DNA from: Lysinibacillus fusiformis
Lineage (GTDB): Bacteria > Bacillota > Bacilli > Bacillales_A > Planococcaceae
Direction: 5' to 3'
Assembly: GCA_030027265.1 (NCBI GenBank)
Contig: JASENG010000025.1
Location: forward strand, 1-40,665
Length of the DNA stretch: 40,665 bases
Shown: piece by piece, positions 23,271-32,690 of the stretch
Numbering within the stretch: position 1 is the first letter of the stretch
How the letters are laid out: each line of letters begins with the position of its first letter
The notes under the pieces: model-generated
Seen by the model: only the letters and a program-made list of their open reading frames with translations
Database searches by the model: none
What the model was told of the DNA's origin: nothing
Program-made: the position numbers and the translations under genes

Positions 23271-26200
23271 CTATACCCCAATGATTTGTTCCATTTTCAC
23301 TTCTTCTACAATATTATGTTGATTTACCACATAAACATATACCGACCCATTTAATTCGCGGTAATCATTTAATTCCAATTGTTGAGAAAGCAACTCTATA
23401 GATGGTGTTAGTAAAATAAATCGTGTATTTCCATCTGCTTCTTCGCTTGTGAAATCGACTAAGCCAAATGCATTCTTAACACGGATGTTTAATCGCCCAC
23501 TCTGATATTCATACTCTTTTACAACTTCTATGAAATCTTTTGGAATAACACGTGATGCACTTTGAATTGATTGTACATGTAGCTGTGTAATCGATTTAAT
23601 GGATTGTAACTGGATACTTCTTTCTCTTTCGATATTTTCAAGTCGCTCTTTACTACGTTCCTCTAAGTCTTCAATTTGAGTATAGGTTTGGTTAATTAAC
23701 GCGCTGTTTTTATTATTTAAGTTATCACTTAAATAATTAGTTAACCTTTCCTGCAGTGTTTGCATTTGTTCATCAAATGAACGTCGTAAATAAGTACTCT
23801 TACGGTTTAAATAATCATCACGTTTCATTTGAACAGATTGAAGTATCTTTTTCGCTTGAAGAATAGATTCTTTTTTAAATGTTTTATCTTCTTTACCTGC
23901 TGTATTGATTAATTTAAATTGCTTTTGGAATAGGAAATACGGATCTACTTGAATGAACTCCCCAGTTTCCCTTTTAGCTAATAACATTAATTCTTGTTCT
24001 AATTCACGGCCTGTACCATCAACTACACTAATACGGCTAAGTTCTAATGTTAAAGGTTCACTTACATTTGTTTTTACTGTACAGATTGGTAAAGCAACTT
24101 GTTGTAACTCTTGACTTGCGAGTTCCATCGCTAATTTTTTTAAAGGATGATCATTCTGTAATATTGATAACTGTTCTGTTTGTTTATCTGGTCTTAATGT
24201 AAACCGTAATGATTCATCAGTTCTTAAAGAATATTTTCGCTTCTTAATTAGTTCACGAATATTTTTAGGGAATCGATCAATTCGAACTGTATTGTTATCA
24301 TTTGAGATATTTAATTTAATACGTGTTTCCTCAAACTGTTTTACTACAAACTCACCATAAACTCGTGATGGCATACTGCTAATTGAAATTTCTTGATATG
24401 CACGTCTTGCACCCGGTAAATCAAAACTCGAATCATCTAAGCGTTCTTGTTTTGCTAATTCTAATAATCTTTCATGTTCTTCAGATAATGTTTTTTCCAT
24501 TTGTGCAATTAGCTCATCTAAATTCTCTCGTCCGCTAATTGCTTCCTCCATTAAGTGAGATAAATCGATATTATTTTCTTCAAGTACCTCACCAATAAAA
24601 TCATAAACTTGATCTTGTCCTAAATCTGTGCGCATTTGTTCCATCTTATCGAGTAGACGTATCAGTACATCTCCTTCTCTTGTATTTTTAGCAACAAGAT
24701 TAAAGATGAATACTTCATTTTTTTGTCCAATACGATGTATACGCCCCATACGCTGTTCCAAACGATTTGGATTCCACGGAATATCATAGTTAATCATTTG
24801 ATTACAGAATTGAAGGTTAATAGATTCTCCCCCAGCATCTGTGGCAAGCATGATTTGTACATCATTTCGAAATCGCTCCACTTGTTCACGACGTTGATCC
24901 ATCGAGTAGTTCCCAACGATTTTTGTGACTTCAGGGACATGCTGTAGAAGCTTTCGTTCAAGGTAATATAAAGTATCTTTTGATTCCGTAAAGATAAGAA
25001 TTTTTTCTTCTTTAGAAAGCAATCCATCCGGACCGAATAATGTGTTTTCAAGCTCTAAATATTTACGTTCTATATCTTGATTTACGAGCATCTCTGCTTT
25101 ATAAACTAAGCCATCTAAAATCTCTATTTCTAGCTTTAATTCCTCTATATCAATAACATCCGCTTCCCCTTCAACTAATGTTTCTATTTCTTCTTGCTCT
25201 TCTGTTGAAAGTTCGTCGTATTCAAATGGTTCAATTGATTTATTGACCGTTAACTCGGATTCTAATAATTCTTCTAACTTTTCTTTACGTCTTCTAAGAG
25301 ATAAATAGATAGCATCTAAAGACGAACTTAGGCGACGTTGTAAAATCATCATTGCAAATGCTACGTTTGGTTTATTATTTTGTTTTGCTCGATTAAAATG
25401 CTCTCGTGCATAGGTAGTAACTTCTTCATAAAGTTCACGTTCGCTGTAGCTTAAATCAAATGAAATGGTCGTTGTGGTTCTTTTCGGGAATAACGGAGTA
25501 CCATCAAAATTTTTCATTGTTTCCTTTAATCTACGAATAACAAAAGGATTACTCTTTTCATATATAGAATCACCTGTATTTAAACGTGAAAAAATATCAT
25601 GGTCTACCAAACTCATTAAATGTCGGAAATTTTCTTTATCTCCTTTATGGGGTGTAGCCGTTAGTAATAAGCAATGCTCTGTATGACGTAGTAAACTCTC
25701 ACCAAGTTGATAAATTTTCGTACGATTCACTTTACGTTTCTTGACACCATGTGTATATGCAGCCATTTTATGAGCTTCATCAACTATAACTAAATCAAAT
25801 TGTGCTTTTAAAATAAAAGCTTTAATTTCTTCACGTGAAGCCCAATAAATTGATGCAATTATTTTGTCATGTGATTCGAATGGATTTACTTCACTTGAGC
25901 TATTTAATAAACTTCGATTTACGATGGTAAACTCTTCTCCAAACTTATCTTTAAGCTCTTCCTGCCATTGTTGCAATACTAGAGGTGGAACTAGTATTAA
26001 AATACGCTCTGCTGCTTGTCTTGCAATTAACTCACGAATCAACATTCCTGACATTATCGTTTTCCCTGCGCCGGGATCATCCGCTAGTAGATATCGAACT
26101 TGAGGTGACTGTAACATGCGACTATATACTGCCTCAATTTGGTGCGGTAGTGGAATAATCTTTTTGTTTCCTCTCGCACGAGACTTCGAAAACTTATCCT

Positions 26201-26444
26201 CTGTCTTTAAAATATAATATTGTAAATAGTGTTGCAGTCTTTGAGAATTAAATGAACTTTCCTCATCTTGAATGTTTTCTAATAGTGCTAGTTGCGACCT
26301 ATCTAAATACTGTTCATAATATTTATTTGTTTTTCGCCCAATTGATTCAACTAAAAATAAATCATCGTCAATTTCTTCAAAATGCTTAATTTCAACAATT
26401 TCCGGCCAGAATGAACCCTTAATAATTTCTCCTATCTTTAACAA
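23271..26444 (-). CDS. SNF2/HepA-type helicase of the BREX locus (BrxHII/DrmD-like)
   Basis: A 1057-residue SF2 helicase. Walker A is YLLADDPGAGKTIMSGMLI (about 117-135), motif II VIVDEAHKMA (about 216), motif III LLLTATPHKGDKENF (about 258), and motifs V-VI MINYDIPWNPNRLEQRMGRI with HRIGQ (about 551-575). ADDPGAGKTIM is typical of HepA/DrmD-like defence helicases rather than chromatin-type SNF2. The C-terminal 400 residues are coiled coil and a beta-rich end. Such helicases belong to BREX types 3 and 5 (BrxHII) and to DISARM (DrmD); here it takes the position where a type 1 locus would have brxL. The start is TTG at 26442-26444, eight bases after AGAGGGA; the nearby ATG stops at once. It is split from pglZ by a strong terminator and probably has its own promoter. 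Confidence 0.9.
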   Translation of the reverse strand: MLKIGEIIKGSFWPEIVEIKHFEEIDDDLFLVESIGRKTNKYYEQYLDRSQLALLENIQDEESSFNSQRLQHYLQYYILKTEDKFSKSRARGNKKIIPLPHQIEAVYSRMLQSPQVRYLLADDPGAGKTIMSGMLIRELIARQAAERILILVPPLVLQQWQEELKDKFGEEFTIVNRSLLNSSSEVNPFESHDKIIASIYWASREEIKAFILKAQFDLVIVDEAHKMAAYTHGVKKRKVNRTKIYQLGESLLRHTEHCLLLTATPHKGDKENFRHLMSLVDHDIFSRLNTGDSIYEKSNPFVIRRLKETMKNFDGTPLFPKRTTTTISFDLSYSERELYEEVTTYAREHFNRAKQNNKPNVAFAMMILQRRLSSSLDAIYLSLRRRKEKLEELLESELTVNKSIEPFEYDELSTEEQEEIETLVEGEADVIDIEELKLEIEILDGLVYKAEMLVNQDIERKYLELENTLFGPDGLLSKEEKILIFTESKDTLYYLERKLLQHVPEVTKIVGNYSMDQRREQVERFRNDVQIMLATDAGGESINLQFCNQMINYDIPWNPNRLEQRMGRIHRIGQKNEVFIFNLVAKNTREGDVLIRLLDKMEQMRTDLGQDQVYDFIGEVLEENNIDLSHLMEEAISGRENLDELIAQMEKTLSEEHERLLELAKQERLDDSSFDLPGARRAYQEISISSMPSRVYGEFVVKQFEETRIKLNISNDNNTVRIDRFPKNIRELIKKRKYSLRTDESLRFTLRPDKQTEQLSILQNDHPLKKLAMELASQELQQVALPICTVKTNVSEPLTLELSRISVVDGTGRELEQELMLLAKRETGEFIQVDPYFLFQKQFKLINTAGKEDKTFKKESILQAKKILQSVQMKRDDYLNRKSTYLRRSFDEQMQTLQERLTNYLSDNLNNKNSALINQTYTQIEDLEERSKERLENIERERSIQLQSIKSITQLHVQSIQSASRVIPKDFIEVVKEYEYQSGRLNIRVKNAFGLVDFTSEEADGNTRFILLTPSIELLSQQLELNDYRELNGSVYVYVVNQHNIVEEVKMEQIIGV

Positions 26445-26483
26445 AATAACATCCCTCTCAATACTTACATTCTCTTAGTTTAA

Positions 26484-26489
26484 ATTATA
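26484..26489 (-). promoter_or_regulatory. Candidate -10 box for the helicase gene
   Basis: TATAAT on the minus strand lies about 40 bases upstream of the TTG start and downstream of the terminator at 26564-26528, so transcription can restart here. No clear -35 hexamer is found at the expected distance. Confidence 0.4.
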
Positions 26490-26527
26490 TAGTAAACTCC
26501 CAGATACTGTTAGAAGAAATATAAGAC

Positions 26528-26564
26528 AAAAAAGCTAGAGAACGGAATAATCAGTTCTCTAGCT
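26528..26564 (-). terminator. Strong terminator between pglZ and the helicase gene
   Basis: An 11-base perfect stem (GTTCTCTAGCT at 26554-26564 with AGCTAGAGAAC at 26533-26543) with a 10-base loop is followed on the minus strand by six T residues (26533-26528). It starts six bases after the pglZ stop. Confidence 0.92.
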
Positions 26565-26569
26565 TCTCT

Positions 26570-29080
26570 TTAGTAAAGCGCATTATACATATGAATCGTA
26601 AATTCTGTCTCGCGGTAAGGAGTGACTTTGTCATCTTCCACGGTTACCATTCTCAGTACACAAGTTTGCCCTGTTGGATAATAGTTTTCTACAAGGTTAA
26701 AAGTTAGTTGCTCCGTACGTTCATGGTTTTCTCCCACCATATCAAATGTCCATTCAATTTCATTAGAAATTCGCTCATCATTTAGGTAAAATGCAGCCCG
26801 AATTGTACGTGCCTTACATTCTTGTGAAATACTTTGTTCCTGATATATTGGCACTTGTATACGGAAACCTGTAATTACACGTTTTGGCATGGCCACACTG
26901 ATTTCAACAGGAACCGCTTGTGAAGTACGACGATAATCAATTAGTGGTACAATTACTTCATGAGGTGTTGCACCTCCGTGTACAAACTGTAATCCTCCAC
27001 CGCCAATAAATCGGTTTACGCCTTTAGCAATCACTTTTTCAACACCTTCTAATGTTGAAAAATCATCTGGCACATTAATAGCGCCATCATCTACTAGTAG
27101 ATGATGACCAACAGCAAAGCGACGATTCGAATCAATAATTTTACCTTTAACACTCACTACTTTAATATCATTTTCAATTCTTGGATACTGATAAAGGAAT
27201 CCGTGATCTGCTGTTATAAAAACTCGTTTTGCTTGCAATTTAGATAATCGATCAACAGCAATTGATAATTCTTTTATTGCTCGTTCCGCAGCTATATAAG
27301 TAGCACGTTCGGATTTTGCAGAGTCTCCTGCTGCATCGATTACATCATGATATAAGTAAACGAGACGCTTTCCTTTTAACTTTTCATCTGCTGTCACTCT
27401 TGACCAATCTAATAAATCTGTTAAATGATAGGCAGTTGCCTCTGGATGAGCTGCTTGTAGAATTTTAGTACGATTTGCTAACCCATTTGTAGGTTGTTCA
27501 TCTGCTAATACTGTTCCATTTTCAGTAATGGATAATACTTTATGAGGTAATAAAGATGCCATACCTAATTGTGTATACGTTGGCATATTCGCAACTAAAG
27601 GACTAATAGAGGCAACTCCATTCGAACGTAAATTTAGCTGAGATACTAATTCTGCTCCTACTTCATATCGTACTGCATCCGAAATAATCACAAATACGCG
27701 AGTTGATTCTTTCTCAAGAATGGGCTGTAAAACTTCTTTGTAAAACTTAGCCTGTTTAGGTAATTTTCCTACTTCTGAAGTTTCTAAAAGATAATTAGTC
27801 TCTTGAGCAATTTTCAATAAATATTTATTTTCATACCAATTTGTTAATTGCTCAGCTAGTTTTTCTAGTATTTCTTTAGTTTCTAATTGCAAAAACCCCG
27901 TCATAAAGCGTCTATATGCTTGATCAATTAAGTAAAGTTCACTTGTATATTGGACGTATAAAGGCTCACGAGTATCATATTGCTTCAAGAACAATTTATA
28001 CTTTGTCAAATCAACTGCATCTATCATTACATTTAACAAGCTTTGGACTCGTTCATTTCGTTTCGCCCAATGCATTTTTAAACGCTTATTTAAAATTTCT
28101 TTCCAAGCATCAAAATTGGATGTTTGATGTAGAAGTTCCACTGTTAGTCTATTTATCAATAAATGATCAATTATTGGGAAAGTTGAAATATCAGCAAATT
28201 GCTCGATTGGACGTTCGTGTAACACATCAATAATCGAAAATCTTTGTTCGACTTCCTTCATATAGGTTTCTAAGACTTTTACTTCGCTTTCTTTTGAACG
28301 TAGCCAGTCATCAATAAATAAAGCACATACATTTCCGCGTGTTGTTTCATATTTCTTTTGTAATGACTGTACTTCAAATTGTGCATTACGTTTTAAATGC
28401 GCATACAGTAAATGTTCCATTAAATACTGCAATGTCAAATTATTAGAATGTAAACCAAAGTATTCTGAAAGATGCTCCCACATACGATTCGTGCTAAACC
28501 GTTTTGATATGGTTTTAAATACTTCATTTGTTTCTTCTTGTAAGCCACTCAACAATAAATGGCGAGTAATCTCTTCCATATTTGCAATGGGTGCGCCTGT
28601 AAGAACAGCTAACATAGCATACTCGATTTCACGATCAGTAGCATTAGGCGGTACTACTTTCTTTAATTTATTTTTACGCTCTGCACTTTTATAAAAGTCT
28701 CCATACTCCTTAATCAAAGGTCTTAAAACAACATCACTTACTTGCAACTGCTCTGCAAGTAAAGCATTAGTATCTGCTTTAAACTCTGTACCGTAAAGCT
28801 CCATATCCAGTAAAAAATTGTCTTCTATCGCTGGTTTTGCAAAATCAGCATATAATAAGAAAGAATCCTTTTTCTTTTCCAACTCGATTTCTAATTTAAG
28901 CGTAAAGAAATTATTACAAGTTAATCGGCGGATCTGAATGGGATGCTCTGCTAATGATTCTTCTAAATCAGAGACCGTATATTCTCCTTGCTCGTCATAC
29001 CAAAAAATAACTGTGCGTGGCTTATTTTTTTTATATAGCTCATCTTCTATTCGCTCTTTTAACAGTTCAATGACATTCAT
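26570..29080 (-). CDS. pglZ: BREX alkaline-phosphatase-superfamily protein PglZ (type A)
   Basis: An 836-residue protein, near the usual PglZ size. The PglZ phosphatase-like core shows VFVIISDAVRYEVGAELVSQ at about 461-480 (the D is a metal ligand) and RVFITADHGFLYQYP at about 618-632, with the D-H pair conserved in the alkaline phosphatase superfamily. The N-terminus (TVIFWYDEQGEYTVSDLEES) and RRLTCNNFFTLKLEIELEKK are typical of the long type A form of type 1 BREX. PglZ is needed for BREX defence and methylation and is thought to hydrolyse a nucleotide or phosphoester. GAGGTGA precedes the ATG at 29080. A hairpin lies between pglX and this gene and a strong terminator follows, so its expression may be tuned separately. 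Confidence 0.95.
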   Translation of the reverse strand: MNVIELLKERIEDELYKKNKPRTVIFWYDEQGEYTVSDLEESLAEHPIQIRRLTCNNFFTLKLEIELEKKKDSFLLYADFAKPAIEDNFLLDMELYGTEFKADTNALLAEQLQVSDVVLRPLIKEYGDFYKSAERKNKLKKVVPPNATDREIEYAMLAVLTGAPIANMEEITRHLLLSGLQEETNEVFKTISKRFSTNRMWEHLSEYFGLHSNNLTLQYLMEHLLYAHLKRNAQFEVQSLQKKYETTRGNVCALFIDDWLRSKESEVKVLETYMKEVEQRFSIIDVLHERPIEQFADISTFPIIDHLLINRLTVELLHQTSNFDAWKEILNKRLKMHWAKRNERVQSLLNVMIDAVDLTKYKLFLKQYDTREPLYVQYTSELYLIDQAYRRFMTGFLQLETKEILEKLAEQLTNWYENKYLLKIAQETNYLLETSEVGKLPKQAKFYKEVLQPILEKESTRVFVIISDAVRYEVGAELVSQLNLRSNGVASISPLVANMPTYTQLGMASLLPHKVLSITENGTVLADEQPTNGLANRTKILQAAHPEATAYHLTDLLDWSRVTADEKLKGKRLVYLYHDVIDAAGDSAKSERATYIAAERAIKELSIAVDRLSKLQAKRVFITADHGFLYQYPRIENDIKVVSVKGKIIDSNRRFAVGHHLLVDDGAINVPDDFSTLEGVEKVIAKGVNRFIGGGGLQFVHGGATPHEVIVPLIDYRRTSQAVPVEISVAMPKRVITGFRIQVPIYQEQSISQECKARTIRAAFYLNDERISNEIEWTFDMVGENHERTEQLTFNLVENYYPTGQTCVLRMVTVEDDKVTPYRETEFTIHMYNALY

Positions 29081-29138
29081 TGTGTCACCTCATTATGAAT
29101 ATTTACTAATTATTTTAATTATACCTTAATATGAAACA

Positions 29139-29164
29139 AGCCTCCTTACCAAAGTAAGAAGGCT
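29139..29164 (-). terminator. Wobble-stabilised hairpin between pglX and pglZ
   Basis: Just after the pglX stop, AGCCTTCTTAC and GTAAGGAGGCT (minus strand, 29164-29154 and 29149-29139) pair over 11 positions with one U-G wobble; on the opposite strand that position is a C-A mismatch, so the structure favours the leftward transcript. The following TTGTTTCAT has few U, so it looks like an attenuator or partial terminator rather than a full stop. Confidence 0.68.
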
Positions 29165-29169
29165 ATGAT

Positions 29170-32100
29170 TTATTTAATCTTCGCTAATACACCTTTGCCA
29201 CCACGATAGAACTTCTCATAGTTCACTTTCACACCATCGTCTAGATCAATTTCAATCTCTTGGTTAGCTATTTCAGCTAAACGTTTATCAAACTCTCGTA
29301 ACTCATCCATTTTCTTTTCAAAAGAAGTTTTTTCTGCTGTTAGCTTTTTCTTCTCACTTGCCGATAAGTTTGGATTCACTAATCGGTTTTCTAAATCATT
29401 AATTTCATTTTGATACTTCGCTTGAATTTCTTGCAAATGTTCAAAACGAATTGTGGCCATTGTATCTGGTTGATAGCTATGCATATAAATCAGTGTACGT
29501 AACCCTTTTTGTTTTCCTGAATCGACCAACCAATAAATCGGGTGTTTTTTGTACATTTTACAATGATCTTCAAAAAACTCATCTAAGAAATAACGACGTA
29601 TTCGGGTTTCAGGGTCTTCACCTTTTTTCATTTCAAGCGCATCTGCTAACCATTGTATATTTTCATCTATAGTATCTTTTGAGAAAGCTATTGCGATAAA
29701 TTCACGAAGACTAGCAATAATATCATCACCAAAGTAAGCTTTTTCTGTTACCATTACTATCTTTGTTTTTTCTAATAACTTCTTATTATCTGTTGGAAGA
29801 GCATATCTTCCAAAAAGAATTCCTACGAAATATGATATGAAATTTTTTGCTTCATTCATTTTTTTTACTCTAGAGATTGTAATTTCTGATTCATCAATTA
29901 GAGGATTTAAAACATTTTCAAGATTATACAATTTTATAAAAACTTCATTTATCTTATATTCTAAATCGATTAACTCTTGTATATTTTGTTCATTATTCTC
30001 CCTATACAAGTTATAGGCTTCATCTAATGTTTTCTTTTCGAATTTTAGTAAAGGGTTCACCCTGAATTCCCATGAAACTTCATACGAATCCCAATCTTCT
30101 TTCGAAATTTCAATGCACCTTTTCACTATTCCATCTATTATACTCTTATAACTTTCATCAAATATTATTGGAAATTGTAGAATATTTTCAACTTGACATG
30201 TGAGAGTAGAATTAAAAATTTTAAATAAACTATAACCTACTTTACTGCTAATTAATCCTTGTAAGTAAAATTTATAATCACCCTTATCCATTAATCCTGA
30301 ACCTCTAACGTCCCATAAGAAACCTTTCTGATAATACCTAACAGCAATATTATTTTTAACAGTGTATGACCAAGCAACATATTCTTTTAAATAATATTTT
30401 TCAAACTGTTTTTTTCCTCTTACTTTATCATCCGGTCCATTTTTCCAAAAAACAACATAATCTTGTACCCCATACCATTTCCTTGATTCTCCGCCTTTGT
30501 TATAAGGAATCCAATATTGTGTATTCAAATCCACTTTGTATATTTCATCTTGATTAAATGGTATTTTAATAGAATCAACTTCGTACCAAAATCTTAAAAA
30601 TTTCTCATTATCTCCTGTTATAATTCCCTGAAAGGTTTCAGCAAATTCTGTAATTGAAATTCCCCTTTCAAATACATTCAAGTATGATTCGTCAATCCAA
30701 TATGCAAAAGGTACTCCGGGAATTAATTTAAATTTATCTATATTAATCTTATAAGAAATATCTTCATTATTTTTGTTATACTGATTTAAATTTTGTAAGA
30801 ACCTAAACCTTTTATTTGAAGATGAAGTTTCTTTTGTTAAATCATAAAAAATTGTATTTAAATTTCCTTGTAATGGAGTATTTCTTATTACAAAGGCCGT
30901 AGACTGAACAAACTCACCACTAATTTCTTCGAAAGAACGTGTACCTAAATGAATCATATTGTCTAAAAATTGCTCATTTAACACTTTTAATCTTAAACTT
31001 TCAAAACTCGAAAGAAACATCCATGAATGTTGATTAATTGCAGCGTAGAATCCATTATCTTTTAAATAATGATTAATTTCCATAAATGCTGAAAACAGGT
31101 CTGTCTTTGAAATTTCATAAAATTTATTTAAAAACAGTGATAAATCTTTTGTCATTTTTTTAGATCCCATATAAGGTGGATTCATAACGACTAAATCATA
31201 TTCGTTCCGCATAATCTTTGTTTGCTGAATTAATTCTGATAATATTTCATTTGCAATATCGTGCTGTTCTTCCAAAAATAAATCTTCTACCGGATTATTT
31301 TGAATATGTTCCAACCGTTCCTCAAGAAAAGTTATATCGCGTTCTGTAATATTGATTAAAGAACCATATGTCCTAGCATTGTGATATTGTTCAAAGAACG
31401 CCTTTACTTGATTATAAGAATCTCCTACCTCTTCTTGTGCAATATACGCAATTACAGCATCTGAAATATGATTAGTTTCTTGAATCGATGCTAAGTTTAA
31501 CTGAATACCTTCTCGTTCAATACTTCTCAAAAAACGACGAGAATAAGAAGATGCCTTCATTACTATTGCAAATGCTGCTAATTGATAGGCGCGGTCATCA
31601 ATATCTAATCCATATAAATTGTTTTCTATGATTAATCGTGGAATATCACGTTCTGGATACCCGCACTTTTCATAAATCTGATGGAAGACTTCAAATGCAT
31701 AGACTAAAATATGTCCACTTCCCATTGCAGGATCTAGTAGCTTAATATCCTCTACTCTTAATTCTTTATTCACAAAAGGAGCAATTTTCTCGTGGAAATC
31801 CTCTTCTTCACGCTTTATGAAGTATTCCCAATTACTAATTAAATCTTCATCTTCTCGATGAGCTTCGGTCCAATATCGTCCTAGTGAGTTCTGTACCATA
31901 TATTGCACTATCCACTTAGGTGTAAAGAGTTGTGTTGCAAAAGGAATTTCCTCTTTCTTATATTTACTTTTTTGCGCAAATACTCGGTCCTTCTCTTCTG
32001 CAATGTAATATTGATACAACCAACCAATCACTTCTATTTCTTCAAAACTATTCGTTAATGCATCATTTTGAACAAGTACCTTAATGACTGATTCTGCATC

Positions 32101-32643
32101 TAGTAAAAAGTCTGGCAGTAAAAGCTCTGTATAATCTTGAATTTGTTCAAATAAGAATGGCAAAATACTGTTTAATGCATTACATTGTGCAATAAATAGC
32201 TTGCGAAATGTTCCTTCTGTATCCCCTGCATGTAATAATTCACGAATCTCTTCTTGTTTTACAGGTAAATCCATTGTTTCATATTCAAATAAAATATCAG
32301 GATCTACTCGTCCTACACTACTCGATAATACATTTACTTTTTCAGGTAAGTAATCATGTAATTCCATATAACGAATGGCAATAATACGGTTAAACCATGT
32401 GTAGGCAACCTCTTCAACTAACTGCATATAACCTCTTTGTTTAAGCTGATTCTTTAATGAGTTGAATGCTGTTTTCATATAAAGGGGATATGGCCTATCA
32501 TTAATCATTAATTGCCCAAATTGTTCTTGGATTTCTAAATCAGTCTTTTCATCAATACCGTACATTAGTGCCTTTGTTTTTACTTGATCTATTAATTGAC
32601 GACGTGATTGAATGGCAAAGTTTTTCAATTCGGCTTTGTTCAC
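29170..32643 (-). CDS. pglX: BREX adenine-specific DNA methyltransferase PglX
   Basis: About 1157 residues. I start at GTG 32641-32643, five bases after GAGGTGG, giving MNKAELKNFAIQSRRQLIDQ; a GTG nine bases further upstream lies within that site. Motif I is LLDPAMGSGHILVYAFEVF (about 306-324) and motif IV is DLVVMNPPYMGSKK (about 486-499), the gamma-class N6-adenine order. LFTPKWIVQYMVQNSLGRYW precedes motif I. The C-terminal half is target recognition and helical, with a coiled coil (LQEIQAKYQNEINDLENRLV) near the end. PglX marks host DNA with N6-methyladenine so that BREX ignores it; the recognised site cannot be read here. It sits between brxC and pglZ, as in BREX type 1. Confidence 0.96.
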   Translation of the reverse strand: MNKAELKNFAIQSRRQLIDQVKTKALMYGIDEKTDLEIQEQFGQLMINDRPYPLYMKTAFNSLKNQLKQRGYMQLVEEVAYTWFNRIIAIRYMELHDYLPEKVNVLSSSVGRVDPDILFEYETMDLPVKQEEIRELLHAGDTEGTFRKLFIAQCNALNSILPFLFEQIQDYTELLLPDFLLDAESVIKVLVQNDALTNSFEEIEVIGWLYQYYIAEEKDRVFAQKSKYKKEEIPFATQLFTPKWIVQYMVQNSLGRYWTEAHREDEDLISNWEYFIKREEEDFHEKIAPFVNKELRVEDIKLLDPAMGSGHILVYAFEVFHQIYEKCGYPERDIPRLIIENNLYGLDIDDRAYQLAAFAIVMKASSYSRRFLRSIEREGIQLNLASIQETNHISDAVIAYIAQEEVGDSYNQVKAFFEQYHNARTYGSLINITERDITFLEERLEHIQNNPVEDLFLEEQHDIANEILSELIQQTKIMRNEYDLVVMNPPYMGSKKMTKDLSLFLNKFYEISKTDLFSAFMEINHYLKDNGFYAAINQHSWMFLSSFESLRLKVLNEQFLDNMIHLGTRSFEEISGEFVQSTAFVIRNTPLQGNLNTIFYDLTKETSSSNKRFRFLQNLNQYNKNNEDISYKINIDKFKLIPGVPFAYWIDESYLNVFERGISITEFAETFQGIITGDNEKFLRFWYEVDSIKIPFNQDEIYKVDLNTQYWIPYNKGGESRKWYGVQDYVVFWKNGPDDKVRGKKQFEKYYLKEYVAWSYTVKNNIAVRYYQKGFLWDVRGSGLMDKGDYKFYLQGLISSKVGYSLFKIFNSTLTCQVENILQFPIIFDESYKSIIDGIVKRCIEISKEDWDSYEVSWEFRVNPLLKFEKKTLDEAYNLYRENNEQNIQELIDLEYKINEVFIKLYNLENVLNPLIDESEITISRVKKMNEAKNFISYFVGILFGRYALPTDNKKLLEKTKIVMVTEKAYFGDDIIASLREFIAIAFSKDTIDENIQWLADALEMKKGEDPETRIRRYFLDEFFEDHCKMYKKHPIYWLVDSGKQKGLRTLIYMHSYQPDTMATIRFEHLQEIQAKYQNEINDLENRLVNPNLSASEKKKLTAEKTSFEKKMDELREFDKRLAEIANQEIEIDLDDGVKVNYEKFYRGGKGVLAKIK

Positions 32644-32690
32644 TTTTTCCACCTCATTACAACAAAGGAAAGGAAAGCCCCTTCCAATGC

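Noticed and set aside
23271..26444. RapA-type housekeeping helicase
   Set aside because: ADDPGAGKTIM and placement downstream of pglZ fit the DrmD/BrxHII-like group; RapA is rarely in this context.
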